Positions 22,501 to 30,032 of a stretch of 64,000 nucleotides of DNA are shown one piece after another. The stretch lies in assembly GCA_002633025.1 (NCBI GenBank), contig NMRB01000205.1, positions 140,797 through 204,796 on the forward strand. The letters run 5' to 3'. The translations under genes and the position numbers were made by a program. The notes beneath the pieces were generated by a model. That model saw only the letters and a program-made list of their open reading frames with translations, did no database searches and was not told the DNA's origin. Each line of letters starts with the position of its first letter. Position 1 is the stretch's first letter. This DNA is from Notospermus geniculatus (Eukaryota > Nemertea > Pilidiophora > Heteronemertea > Lineidae).

Positions 22501-23675
22501 CAAAAACTAGATTGTATCAGTGACTGTGAGTCAGATGTGTGAGTCAAATCAGTGAGTCAAATGTTTGCATAAAAGTCCAAAATAAATCAGTGTCTATACT
22601 ATTTTTATGAATCTTTTAGAATTTCCGGCCATTTATTTTGACGAAGGATGCCCTCCAAAAGAAAGTCATAGGGGCAGGTTACCCAAGTCTTCCAACATAT
22701 TCGATAGAGGAATGGTATGATCAACAAGTTGAGGCTGGGCGGTTACCAGGACCAGGGTAAGGGTTCTTTTAGAACAGGGTGCCAAAAGAATGAGGATTTG
22801 AGATACATGTAGGTGAGGAGATCCTTATCATAAATGACATTACCACGTGGTAATAGGCGAATTTTACACAAAAAATGCGTAAAAGTACACAAAAAATGGG
22901 TAAAATTCACCCAGTTGCCGCCAGGCCACCTGTTAGCGATCCTAGAACGTCACATAATTTGACATCACAGACGTAAGTCATGGCCTTCATGTCATTTTAT
23001 ATGGATGACTTGTGGCATGTAACACAATGCAATAAATAAAAAAAATCTCAGAAAATTCATTAAATCCTGAAAATTTATTTTTCAGGCAACAAATGCCTGG
23101 AATACCCGACCCAGCAGCCGAAGCAAAGGAATATGAAAGACAAGATTTGGAAAAAGAAGCTAAAATACAAAACGATGATCCTGAAATGTTACAAAAAGCT
23201 AGAGAGTGGGATGACTGGAAAGATGGTGAGAGTTTTGTGATTGCTCTGTGGAAAAATGAAAAAGAAAGGATACCTCTGTACAAAATGAAGAAATGGAAGT
23301 GTACCTGTGTACAAAAATGTGAAAGGAGGATCCTTACGTACAGAAATGGTAAAAAAATAGTCCTTTTGTATAAAAATAGAAAGGCCCCCTCTGTGCAGAA
23401 TGATAGGGAAGTGATCCCTCTGTACAAAAATGAACAAGAAAATATACATGTAGATGAACTGTACCTCTGTACAAAATGAATGAGCATTGATTCACCTGTA
23501 CAAAAATGAACAAGAAAGAATACTTCTGTACAAAAGTGGAAAAGAAAATGTCCTTTTGAGCAAAAATGAGTTACCCTCTTTTCAATAATGAGCGAAAACC
23601 ATTTCTTTACAGTTTATTTCCTTTTTACTTTCAGATCATCGCCGGGGCTGGGGAAATCGGCAAAACATGGGTTGA
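19447..23675 (+). CDS. IGBP1: IGBP1 (alpha4/Tap42), PP2A-type phosphatase regulator; eight exons, N-terminus missing
   Basis: IGBP1 binds and stabilises the catalytic subunits of PP2A, PP4 and PP6 in the cytoplasm and acts downstream of TOR (Tap42 in yeast). Joined exons: 19447-19532, 20423-20629, 21246-21381, 21847-21916, 22133-22227, 22620-22756, 23086-23225, 23635-23675. All seven introns are GT-AG and every phase agrees, giving 303 residues without a stop. Family hallmarks in order: DLSLFSTNEEIEEVAS; YLLLPGLLGYF; a basic KMERFKKKKETETRL helix (the phosphatase-contact region); RWIQSSLEELDSI; RPFILT and GAGYPSLPTYSIEEWYDQ; AREWDDWKD; and the terminal RRGWGNRQNMG. Vertebrate IGBP1 is about 340 residues, so some 50-60 N-terminal residues, including the first exon, are absent. 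The visible sequence starts one base after a single N at 19446, so the loss is more likely an assembly artefact than real truncation. The terminal half is well conserved and I see no sign of decay. Confidence 0.95.
20182..20387. mobile_element. MITE with TAAAGGAGCACGGTATTG termini (IGBP1 intron)
   Basis: Starts TAAAGGAGCACGGTATTGG and ends with the imperfect complement TATACCGTGGTACTTAA. A second copy at 33910-34133 shares the interior in order (ACGTAGAGGGAG, CATTACAAAATGTAC, TCGGGTCAATTCGCCGAC, GGTTGGAGAGTGGC, GGCTGTCGAGAAAAAGTGGC). It lies in the IGBP1 intron immediately before exon 20423. Confidence 0.8.
20423..20629 (+). CDS. IGBP1: IGBP1 exon: YLLLPGLLGYF to the KAPKPPG linker
   Basis: Acceptor CTCTCCATTGCAG, donor GTAGGT; enters and leaves in phase 2. 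Encodes YLLLPGLLGYFMNKNTKTER, the helical stretch YYMDFLKLCKLYQVCDFDLP, and a charged linker (GTEQDEKQAKAPKPP). In the TPR-like alpha4 fold this is the middle of the phosphatase-binding helical domain. A TTAA-type MITE (20182-20387) sits only 35 bases upstream of the exon. Confidence 0.93.
20721..20800. repeat. Fragment of the GGAAGTCAACTTCC element (IGBP1 intron)
   Basis: AGGAAGTCAACTTCC is followed, on the minus strand reading outward, by CTGAGGA, the GACCCC/GGGGTC hairpin and GAAA. It matches one end of 6692-7469 and 44911-45569; the opposite end is missing. Confidence 0.7.
21246..21381 (+). CDS. IGBP1: IGBP1 exon with the basic phosphatase-contact helix
   Basis: Acceptor TTTTCGAATTCAG, donor GTGAGA; enters phase 2, leaves phase 0. 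Encodes PTDYLSLAERRKIKMERF followed by KKKKETETRLKELYDKV and the acidic DDEVK. The basic helix aligns with the region of vertebrate alpha4 needed for PP2A catalytic-subunit binding (family knowledge). Confidence 0.93.
21847..21916 (+). CDS. IGBP1: IGBP1 exon RDYYMTLLTRWIQSSLEELD
   Basis: Acceptor TTTCATTTCAG, donor GTATCT; 70 bases, phase 0 in and phase 1 out. It matches the REYY-LHLQRWI-ISLEEIESI segment of vertebrate IGBP1, the last helix of the folded domain. Confidence 0.93.
22133..22227 (+). CDS. IGBP1: IGBP1 exon: linker after the helical domain
   Basis: Acceptor TTCATCATTTCAG, donor GTGAGT; phase 1 in, phase 0 out. Encodes DELPILEHMAKMRISGSQPG and IEQKQQEKPSKS, a low-conservation, probably disordered linker before the RPFILT motif. 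Assignment rests on position, splice sites and frame more than on sequence identity. Confidence 0.88.
22620..22756 (+). CDS. IGBP1: IGBP1 exon: RPFILT / GAGYPSLPTYSIEEWYDQ
   Basis: Acceptor ATGAATCTTTTAG, donor GTAAGG; phase 0 in, phase 2 out. This is the most diagnostic exon: RPFILTKDALQKKVIGAGYP and SLPTYSIEEWYDQQ correspond to PFILTRN and GAGYPSLPT-TVSDWYEQ in vertebrates. The C-terminal part of alpha4 is where MID1-type ubiquitin ligases bind in mammals (family knowledge). Confidence 0.95.
23086..23225 (+). CDS. IGBP1: IGBP1 exon ending AREWDDWKD
   Basis: Acceptor TTTATTTTTCAG, donor GTGAGA; phase 2 in, phase 1 out. Encodes an acidic charged stretch (EAKEYERQDLEKEAKIQNDD) and the near-invariant AREWDDWKD. 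The reading frame stays open past the donor for a further 84 codons through the minisatellite, so a retained intron would give an altered C-terminus. Confidence 0.94.
23250..23567 (+). repeat. Degenerate ~30-bp minisatellite in the last IGBP1 intron
   Basis: About ten imperfect units, each centred on CTGTACAAAAATGAA followed by an A/G-rich stretch and a CCTT/CCCT-type end. Unit length is about 24-47 bases, mostly near 30. The first 85 codons past the exon are open in the IGBP1 frame and give a repeated peptide with LYKN/LYKM. Confidence 0.8.
23635..23675 (+). CDS. IGBP1: IGBP1 terminal exon: HRRGWGNRQNMG and stop
   Basis: Acceptor CTTTTTACTTTCAG. Forty-one bases: two complete the split Asp codon, then twelve residues ending RGWGNRQNMG, the conserved C-terminus of the family, and TGA at 23673-23675. 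The following 3' UTR has no AATAAA before the repeat beginning at 23826; one at 24342-24347 lies inside that repeat. Confidence 0.95.
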
Positions 23676-23825
23676 AGACTCATGGTCTCACATGGGATTA
23701 ACTTTTATCTACATGTATATTTATGATGTGTTCAGGATGGTGCAAATCTAATGTTAATCAAGTGGTCGTATGATCATGTTGGGCATGCTATTTAGGCAAA
23801 AGTGCCCTCAAACTGGGGCCTTTTT

Positions 23826-24890
23826 AGCTCACCGTGGTGAGCTTATACAATGGTTGTGCGTCCGTCGTCCGTCGTCGTCCGGCGTCGTCCGTCGTCGTCG
23901 TCGTTGTCCGTTAGCAGGGCACGTTTCGTAACCGCTGGAGCTATTGATCTGAAACTTGGTACATATATACCCCTAGGTCAGACGACCCACAACACCAAGT
24001 TTCGGTCCGATCCGACTCTCAGCTTGGCCACCAGGTGGCAGAAACCAAAAACACAAAAAGTGCAATAACTCCTGAACTAATGACTAGATCATCTCCAAAT
24101 TTTTATCATAGGTGTAGCTAATAAGGATACATAACATATATAACGGGTTTTTGATTTGACCTACTTTTCAAGGTCACAGAGGTCAAAGTTCGACAAAAGT
24201 AACGAACCTGCCAAAGTTTCTCATTATTTCACCGAGCGACTTCATATCTTGCATAAACATGCACTGGAGGGGTACCTTATAAAATACCAAGTTTCGGCCC
24301 GATTGGATATCCAATATGGCCGCCAGGTGGCGTAACCTGAAAATAAAGTAAGTGCTATTACTCGGGAACGGCTTGACGCAGAGTGCTCAAATTTGATATT
24401 TACCTCCCTCTAGATGACCTTTACATGCACGTCAAATTTCGGCCTGATTTGACTTCAAACGTGGCCACCAGGTGGCGTAACCCAAAAATCATCAAAGTGC
24501 TGTAACTCAGGAACGCCTTAACCCAAAGCGCTCCAATGTGCTATGTGGCCCCATGCAGATGACCTTTATGTGCATGTCAAGTTTCGGCCCGATTGGACAT
24601 CCAATATGGCTGCCAGGTGGCGTAACCTGAAAATCATCAAAGTGCTGTAACTCAGGAACGACTTGGACGCAAAGCGCTCCAATGTGCTATGTGGCCCCTG
24701 CAGATGACCTTCATGTGCATGTGAAGTTCCGACCCAATCGGACATCCAATATGGCCGCCAGGTGGCATAAACCCCAAAATCATCAAAGTCCTACTTGGGA
24801 ATGACTTGACCCAGATTGCTCATAACTGATATGTACCTCCCTCTGTCATTAGACTATTATGTCCAACCCGGTGAGCACATGGTCCATGGA
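23826..24890 (+). repeat. Long dispersed repeat beginning TAGCTCACCGTGGTGAGC, with internal ~147-bp tandem units
   Basis: The 5' part (TAGCTCAC...GGTGAGC hairpin, TCCGTCGTCC runs, GGGCACGTTT, GGAGCTATTGATCTGAAACT) matches 37827-38330. From about 24280 to 24830 four units of 140-151 bases repeat, each with CAAGTTTCGGCCCGATTGGA, CCGCCAGGTGGCGTAACC and CGCTCCAATGTGCTATG-type words. It could reach into the IGBP1 3' UTR. No coding capacity; class unknown, though this TAGCTCAC style of repeat is familiar from marine invertebrate genomes. Confidence 0.75.
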
Positions 24891-24977
24891 CCATTTCATT
24901 TCTGTGGGTTCATAGAAAATATGTGGCTGAGTGCTTGCACAGTTACTTCCCAGGATGGTGGTGTATACTACATGTAA

Positions 24978-25400
24978 TTGCTGCAAGTGTGCAGTGGTGC
25001 CATATATTGTAGATATACATGGACAAGAAGACGTATGTCAGGGTTTCTGCCTGCAACTTTGTTGAGGGCATGTGGTTCGATCTCTGAAGGAGTGACGAGT
25101 CTGGAACAGCTGGCCCATGATGGAGTAAAACCTATTTGCATTTATTTTAATGATTCCTGTCGATGGCTAGAATCTTCTTCTCACCTCAGAAAACATCCAA
25201 ATTTATGTGGGCCTAATTCTGGAGAAAACCAGAGGAACAGCAAAAAATTGAAAGGGGTCACATTCTGTGTGTCATGGTTGAATGGCTCCAATCAGGAATC
25301 GCTGCCAACTTGGATTGCCACTCAGACTGATGCTGCTGTACTCTCATCTAGGAATACAGAGAAGATATTTACAATGTACATATCAATTCAGACATTCTAA
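24978..25400 (+). other. 140-codon open frame, unassigned
   Basis: Open from 24978 to a stop at 25398. The part from about 25090 (EGVTSLEQLAHDGVKPICIY) has plausible codon use, but I recognise no domain, and no donor in the required phase links it to the exon at 25789. It may be part of the same unknown gene or non-coding. Confidence 0.2.
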
Positions 25401-25788
25401 CATTTTCATTTTTTTGTAAATACCGTATTCACCAGGTATAACGAATATGAACAAGTGAATACATGTACATGTATGTCTTTTTAAAATATTGGTTTGCAGA
25501 CAACATGATGTCAGCATTTTGGCAAAATTCTTTGAGTAAAGAAGTTACAAGATATTACCCTTTGAAATTTCTTCTTCAGTAAAGGCATGTGTGGGTGTAT
25601 AGCGTGTCTTCAGTGTAATCTGCAACTTACAAAATTTCCCATTGCGTGGTATTGGAATTGGTGTGGTAGTAGGGAGTGCCTGTTGAAAAAGTTCCCTTAC
25701 ACCCAGGAATGGCCCCTTTTATTGTCACTGGACGATTTAAAGTGCAATGTTGCTGAAATTACTGATGCCGATCATTATCTTTTTACAG

Positions 25789-26056
25789 TGAACCTATCGA
25801 GGACATTCTTCCTTGTGACAATATCTCCTGTTACATTTATTTCCCAAAGCAGTTTCCCATGTGGTGTCATAAACTCCATAGAACTCTGAACGAAGTGCCT
25901 GTTGATGATGAGAGGCCTACTTCTTATGAAATCTTTTATTATATACTTAAGTATTGTCTTGGAGAGTTTACCCTAGACCTTAGATTTTATGTAGGCCTAC
26001 GCTGTGTGGGCCAAGGATACAACAGGATATCCGACGACAGCCAATCTGACGACTGA
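25789..26056 (+). CDS. Candidate terminal exon of an unrecognised gene
   Basis: A strong acceptor (TTATCTTTTTACAG) is followed, in the frame implied by one leading base, by 88 open codons to TGA at 26054. The peptide has EPIEDILPCDNISCYIYFPK near the start, WCHKLHRTLNEVPVDDERP in the middle, a hydrophobic/aromatic SYEIFYYILKYCLGEF block, LDLRFYVGLRCVGQGYN, and a short acidic tail ISDDSQSDD. It is not repetitive and occurs once in the window. No family recognised. It lies 2.1 kb downstream of the IGBP1 stop on the same strand; upstream exons were not found with confidence. Confidence 0.35.
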
Positions 26057-26219
26057 CTAGAGGAGACATGTATTGTAACCTAAAATTGGTCCATGGTCCT
26101 AGTACATGTATATGCTTCCACGGTACATAAAGATACATGGCTTTTTAGGTGTAATGGGTAGTGACAATTTTGAAACCTTATGGTACAAGCAAGATTCTGG
26201 GACTTATTTAACATGTAGG

Positions 26220-26272
26220 CTACAGCAATGGCGCAGACTTTGAACCGCTCCCCATGGCGAGCACCAACGGTG
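26220..26272 (+). other. Exon-like segment: acceptor, open frame, strong GTAAGT donor
   Basis: After TTTAACATGTAG the sequence reads openly (YSNGADFEPLPMASTNGD) up to a consensus donor GTAAGT at 26273. A start ATGGCGAGCACC lies inside. The next open stretch (26428-26523) encodes a hydrophobic peptide (IANEIVLLFILVTDG...) that ends in a stop, but its phase does not fit. It may be a small internal or first exon. Confidence 0.25.
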
Positions 26273-26607
26273 ACGTAAGTGCACGTTTCATGTTTATCTT
26301 TCTAATTGAAACCTAGCCTGTGAAGCTCCGTCATTTTTCCACGATAAGTCAACAATTCACATGTTTGCAAAATGATTTTCTTCTCACTTGACAACTGGGA
26401 GAATCCGTTGCTACGATTCTCCTAGTTATCGCCAACGAAATTGTCCTTCTGTTTATCCTTGTGACCGATGGTGTAGCAATTACGGTGGCCCGGTGGGCGG
26501 TTGTCGGCGTCCCCGTGCCATGATACTCGCACGACCGACGAAAGACATCTCAACTCGGCGACCCACTCAATATTACCAATGTCATGGTTTCCACACCCAA
26601 CATCAAT

Positions 26608-27080
26608 AGCGAGGTTTCACAAATCCGATGAAATACGAAGTACGAAATACGAAATTCAACCCAATTTCCAGGACCTAATGTATATCTGGAGATGGTTGGT
26701 ACCACAAGTGTCCCTCCTGCCAACAGTGCCGCGTCTTCGAGAGAGTTATGGTGCGTCTTGATTTTTTAAATTTCCACTTCAAATCTACGAAGTGGAAACA
26801 GAAGAATAATTTCAGCGTTTAAGTGAAGAAAGTTAATTTTAAGGGGACACGGGATTTACATGTTTCTGCGCACTGCCAGTCCTGTTTGCAGTGATTTGGG
26901 TAATTTTTTTACTTCGTTCCCTTAATATACACCGTAACTCTATCGGTCTAACGTCATACGCTAAAAGACGCTCTTGCAGCAGGCGATATTTGTGGTTACC
27001 AACCATCTCCTGAAATACGTCATGGAAATGTAGTCCAATTTCGTATTTCTACTTCGTGCTTCGTCAGATTTCATGGACGT
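26608..27080. mobile_element. Fold-back MITE, TACGAAATACGAA family, copy 1
   Basis: The left arm has GTTTCACAAATCCGATGAAA, GAAGTACGAAATACGAAATT and GGAGATGGTTGGTACCACAA. The right arm is the complement (GGTTACCAACCATCTCCTGA, AATTTCGTATTTC, TTCGTCAGATTTC). The family recurs at 29051-29440, 29447-29842, 30033-30215 (half), 48238-48311 (fragment) and 54889-55234. Confidence 0.75.
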
Positions 27081-27096
27081 TGACGTATTGATCAGT

Positions 27097-27555
27097 TATA
27101 GCGAGTTTTCGCAAAGCCCCCAAAACAAACGTCTATCCTTTTGGTAAACTCCCTACGCAGTTGTGTACCGCGCCCCCTTCGGTTTACCCGCTCTCCACAA
27201 CTGCTTTACTTCGTGGAAGTTGCCGCGTTTGGTCAACAGATGGCGTCAGGGCCTGGCGCGAGTTTTACACCCTATCAGCACGCTGCTTTCAGAACTCTGG
27301 CCCGTTGGCAACGGATGTTCTTGTGCTACCATGGCTACGAACCGTTCGGCCAATGAAAAAGTGTCTCAGGCCAGCTTGGTTACCGGTTGCTCGGTGCTCT
27401 CATTGGTCGAATCTCTCAGCGCCATCTGTTGACCAAACGCGGCGAATTTTACGAAGTTAAGCAGTTGTGGAGAGCGGGTAAACCGAAGGGGGCGCGGTAC
27501 ACAACTGCGTAGGGAGTTTATCCTTTTGGAGGAATTGTCAGTTTCTCCAAGGTCT
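27097..27555. mobile_element. Half of a CGCAAAGCCCCC-type MITE interrupted by another MITE
   Basis: GCGAGTTTTCGCAAAGCCCC followed by CAAAACAAACGTCTATCCTTTTG corresponds to the left arm of the elements at 38887-38994 and 48642-48768. It is interrupted after CTATCCTTTTGG by the fold-back 27147-27518. Confidence 0.6.
27147..27518. mobile_element. Fold-back MITE with AACTCCCTACGCAGTTGTG termini
   Basis: The left end is AACTCCCTACGCAGTTGTGT, continuing CCGCGCCCCCTTCGGTTTAC and GCTCTCCACAACTGCTT. The right end is the exact complement back to CGTAGGGAGTT, flanked by TA at 27145-27146 and 27519-27520. The longer word TATCCTTTTGG also lies on both outer sides, so the duplication may be 11 bp. Arms are about 70 bases; the interior is unrelated and GC-rich. 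Confidence 0.8.
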
Positions 27556-27670
27556 ATCCTTTTGCTGCTGTCTTAAGTTTGAAATCCACTACTGATTTTC
27601 TGCGTTGCGACTTGCTTTGCAACCTGCTACCTGCGATTGAATACATGTCCCCTCGCAAGGAACTGATACC

Positions 27671-28026
27671 GGTGTGACAGGGATATAAATCCCCCTGGAA
27701 TCTAAGTCCGGGTTTATTGTTCAATGAGGGATTAGAATATATGGCTATAGATACCATAACCCTTCTAATGCCTAGTCGTTTAACATAGGCCATTGAACCA
27801 TCTTTTTTTGAAGATGGGGATTTGGCCTAGTGGTTAAGGCGTGCTGCCCCTTAGTGCTGGCGATTGATGCCTTATGCTAGCGTCCGTGGGTTCGAATCTG
27901 GTAGAAGGACGCGATGACTTTCACCTTAGAAACCCGTTTCTATTTCATATTCGAATATTATAACCATACAATAGCAGGCTATTATTTGGCGGACTTGCGT
28001 CTCTGGGAGTTTCTCCTGGTACACAG
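27671..28026. mobile_element. GGTGTGACAGG MITE split by a tRNA-derived SINE
   Basis: The left half (GGTGTGACAGGGATATAAAT, AAGTCCGGGTTTATTGTTCA, GGGATTAGAATATATGGCTA) and right half (ACCATACAATAGCAGGCTAT, TTTGGCGGACTTGCGTCTCT) match the uninterrupted copy 28322-28492. The SINE 27795-27955 sits where the intact copy reads CATAACCGTTCGAATA. Confidence 0.75.
27795..27955 (+). mobile_element. tRNA-Leu-like SINE, copy 1
   Basis: GGATTTGGCCTAGTGGTTAA (A box), a long variable-arm-like stretch with GTGCTGGCGATTGATGCC, then GTCCGTGGGTTCGAATC (B box) and a tail GACTTTCACCTTAGAAACCC, TTTCTATTTCATATTC. A second copy is at 59470-59610 and a tail fragment at 59290-59360. The ends do not pair as a tRNA acceptor stem. 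Confidence 0.75.
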
Positions 28027-28195
28027 GTGTGAAGGGAAAGAATGTCCTAGGAAAAATTGTCCTGGGAACAAAAGATCCTATTGTTACATTCTAATCTCTG
28101 GCGATTGGTTTCTATCGATAGCCATGCCGGTTATTCCGTCATTCAACAATAGAAGTGGACACGTTTTACTGGGGGACACTTTTTACTGCTACAAG
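28027..28195. repeat. Repeat GGTGTGAAGGGAAAGAATGT, copy 1
   Basis: Near-identical to 56452-56616: shared words GGTGTGAAGGGAAAGAATGT, ACAAAAGATCCTATTGT, TAATCTCTGGCGATTGGTTT, TTCCGTCATTCAACAATAGA and GGGGGACACTTTTTACTGCT. A MITE- or LTR-fragment-like unit of unknown class. Confidence 0.7.
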
Positions 28196-28321
28196 TCCCC
28201 ATCCAAGTGAGGAACATGAGCAGCTTGAGATGGCCTCTTCCGTACTTACATGTATCAGGGCCAATAATGCTATGGCTTCGGTCCCAACGGAAACATCAAA
28301 TACCAATACAATACGTTACAC

Positions 28322-28492
28322 CGGTGTGACAGGGATCTAAGTCCCCTGGAATCTAAGTCCGGGTTTATTGTTCAATGAGGGATCACGATATATGGCTATA
28401 GAGACCATAACCGTTCGAATATACATGTAACCATACAATAGCAGGCTATTATTTGGCGGACTTGCATCTCTGGGAGTTTCTCCTGTTACACC
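28322..28492. mobile_element. GGTGTGACAGG MITE, uninterrupted copy
   Basis: Begins CGGTGTGACAGGGATCTAAG and ends TCTCCTGTTACACCG, an imperfect terminal inverted repeat. The interior matches 27671-28026 minus the SINE. Confidence 0.7.
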
Positions 28493-28822
28493 GGCATTGG
28501 CTTCTGCCAGCTCACTTCATGCCAGCAAATCAAGTCCGGAAGACCGCACCACCTAACGATCAATTAACGACGAATTTGCCAGGAATTACTGGATTGGGCG
28601 GTCGCTTGGAGCGAATCTTTCGCCCAGTGCTACGCATTGTTTCTTCTCGCTGACAATTATTCTTAATTGTTCGGTGATAGGTTCCCTGGAGCAGAACTGG
28701 CCTTGCGAGGTGCTGTGCTAAGGCCGCGGAATCGTTTTTCGCGATTTACGCGAAGTCGGAAAGATTATCGAGGGAGTCCCCGCCAGTACCGTCTTCCTTT
28801 GCTGGCTGCAGTCTTACGAGCC

Positions 28823-28995
28823 AGGTGTGACAGGGATCAAAGTCCCCCTGGAATCAAAGTCCGGTCGTATTGTTCATTCAGCGAGGGATTAGAATGTATG
28901 GCTATGGAGACCATGACCATTCGAATATAACCTTACAATTGCGGGCTATTGTTTGGCGGACTTGCATTCCTAGGACGTTGATTCCTGTCACACCT
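28823..28995. mobile_element. GGTGTGACAGG MITE with perfect termini
   Basis: The ends are AGGTGTGACAGG and CCTGTCACACCT, exact complements. The interior has AAAGTCCCCCTGGAATCAAA, GAGGGATTAGAATGTATGGC and GGCGGACTTGCATTCCTAGG. Relatives: 27671-28026, 28322-28492, a truncated end at 34742-34796, and one inside the SINE at 60971-61132. Confidence 0.8.
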
Positions 28996-29050
28996 GTACA
29001 TTTCGTGGGCCCGAAAACAGGGTTTCGCTTGAACTGGGTAGGCAACAATA

Positions 29051-29440
29051 GGGAGTTTTCGCAAATCTGACGAAAAACGAAGTACGAAATACGAAATTGG
29101 ACGTCATATCCATGACGTAATGTATTTCGGGAAATGGTTGGTACCACAAATGTCCCTCCTGCCAGTGCGTCTTTTAGCATGTCATGTAAGATCGAAAGAG
29201 TTATGACGCATCTTGAATTTTTAAATTTCCAATTCGTATCAACGAAGTGGAAACGAAAGATAAATTTCAAAGTTTAATATACACCGTACCTCTGTCGTTC
29301 TAACGTCATACGCTAAAAGACGCTCTTGCAGCACGCGATATTTGTGGTACCAACCATTTCCTGAAATACATTCCGTCATGGATATGACGTCCAATTTCGT
29401 ATTTCGTACTTCGTTTTTCGTCAGATTTGCGAAAACTCCC
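29051..29440. mobile_element. Fold-back MITE, TACGAAATACGAA family, copy with GGGAGTTTT ends
   Basis: Ends GGGAGTTTTCGCAAATCTGA and its exact complement, flanked by TA on both sides (29049-29050, 29441-29442). The arms are near-identical for about 70 bases and similar further in (GGAAATGGTTGGTACCACAA on the left, complement on the right). Confidence 0.85.
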
Positions 29441-29446
29441 TATTAG

Positions 29447-29842
29447 TGAGTTTTTGCAAACCTGATGAAATACGAAGTACGAAATACGAAATTCAACTTC
29501 ATTTCCAGGACCTAATGTATTTCTGGAGATGGTTGGTACCACAAATGTCCCTGCTGCCAGAGCTTCTTTTAGCATATCATGTAAGATCGAGAGAGTTTTG
29601 GTGCACCTTCAATTTTATAATTTCCTTTTCGTAGCTACGGAGTGGAAACGAAAGATAAATCTCCAAGTGTAATATACACCGCAACTTTATCGGTCTTGCG
29701 TCATACGCTAAAAAGACGCTCTTGCAGCAGGCGATATTTGTGGTACATGTACCAACCATCTCCTGAAATACATTACGTCATGGAAGTGAAGCCCAATTTT
29801 GTATTTCGGACTTCGTGTTTCGCCAGATTTGCGAAACCTCCC
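29447..29842. mobile_element. Fold-back MITE, TACGAAATACGAA family, next copy
   Basis: Starts GTGAGTTTTTGCAAACCTGA and ends GCGAAACCTCCC, flanked by TA. It lies only six bases from the previous copy, with arms of similar layout but more mismatches, so it is an independent insertion rather than a duplication. Confidence 0.75.
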
Positions 29843-29844
29843 TA

Positions 29845-30032
29845 TTAAGGCCCGTTTCCACTATAGCGGATTTCGCGGCGGTTTCCGGCGGCGGTGCGGT
29901 TTTCACAGGGCTTTGGATAATCCTTCGATGGTTTAACAATACAATGGCCTATTGATTATCCCAATGCCTGTGAAAACCGCTCCGCTTGCCACAAGACGCG
30001 GCGGAATCCGCTATAGTGGAAACGGGCCTTAA
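29845..30032. mobile_element. Fold-back MITE, GGCCCGTTTCCACTATAGCG
   Basis: Starts TTAAGGCCCGTTTCCACTAT and ends with the complement ATAGTGGAAACGGGCCTTAA. The arms continue with GCGGATTTCGCGGCGG- and GGCGGAATCCGC-type sequence and an inner pair TGTGAAAACCGC/GCGGTTTTCACA. Terminal TTAA is part of the inverted repeat. It is wedged between two TACGAAAT elements. Confidence 0.8.

Noticed and set aside
24342-24347. AATAAA as the IGBP1 polyadenylation signal
   Set aside because: It lies about 670 bases past the stop inside a dispersed repeat; too weak to assign.
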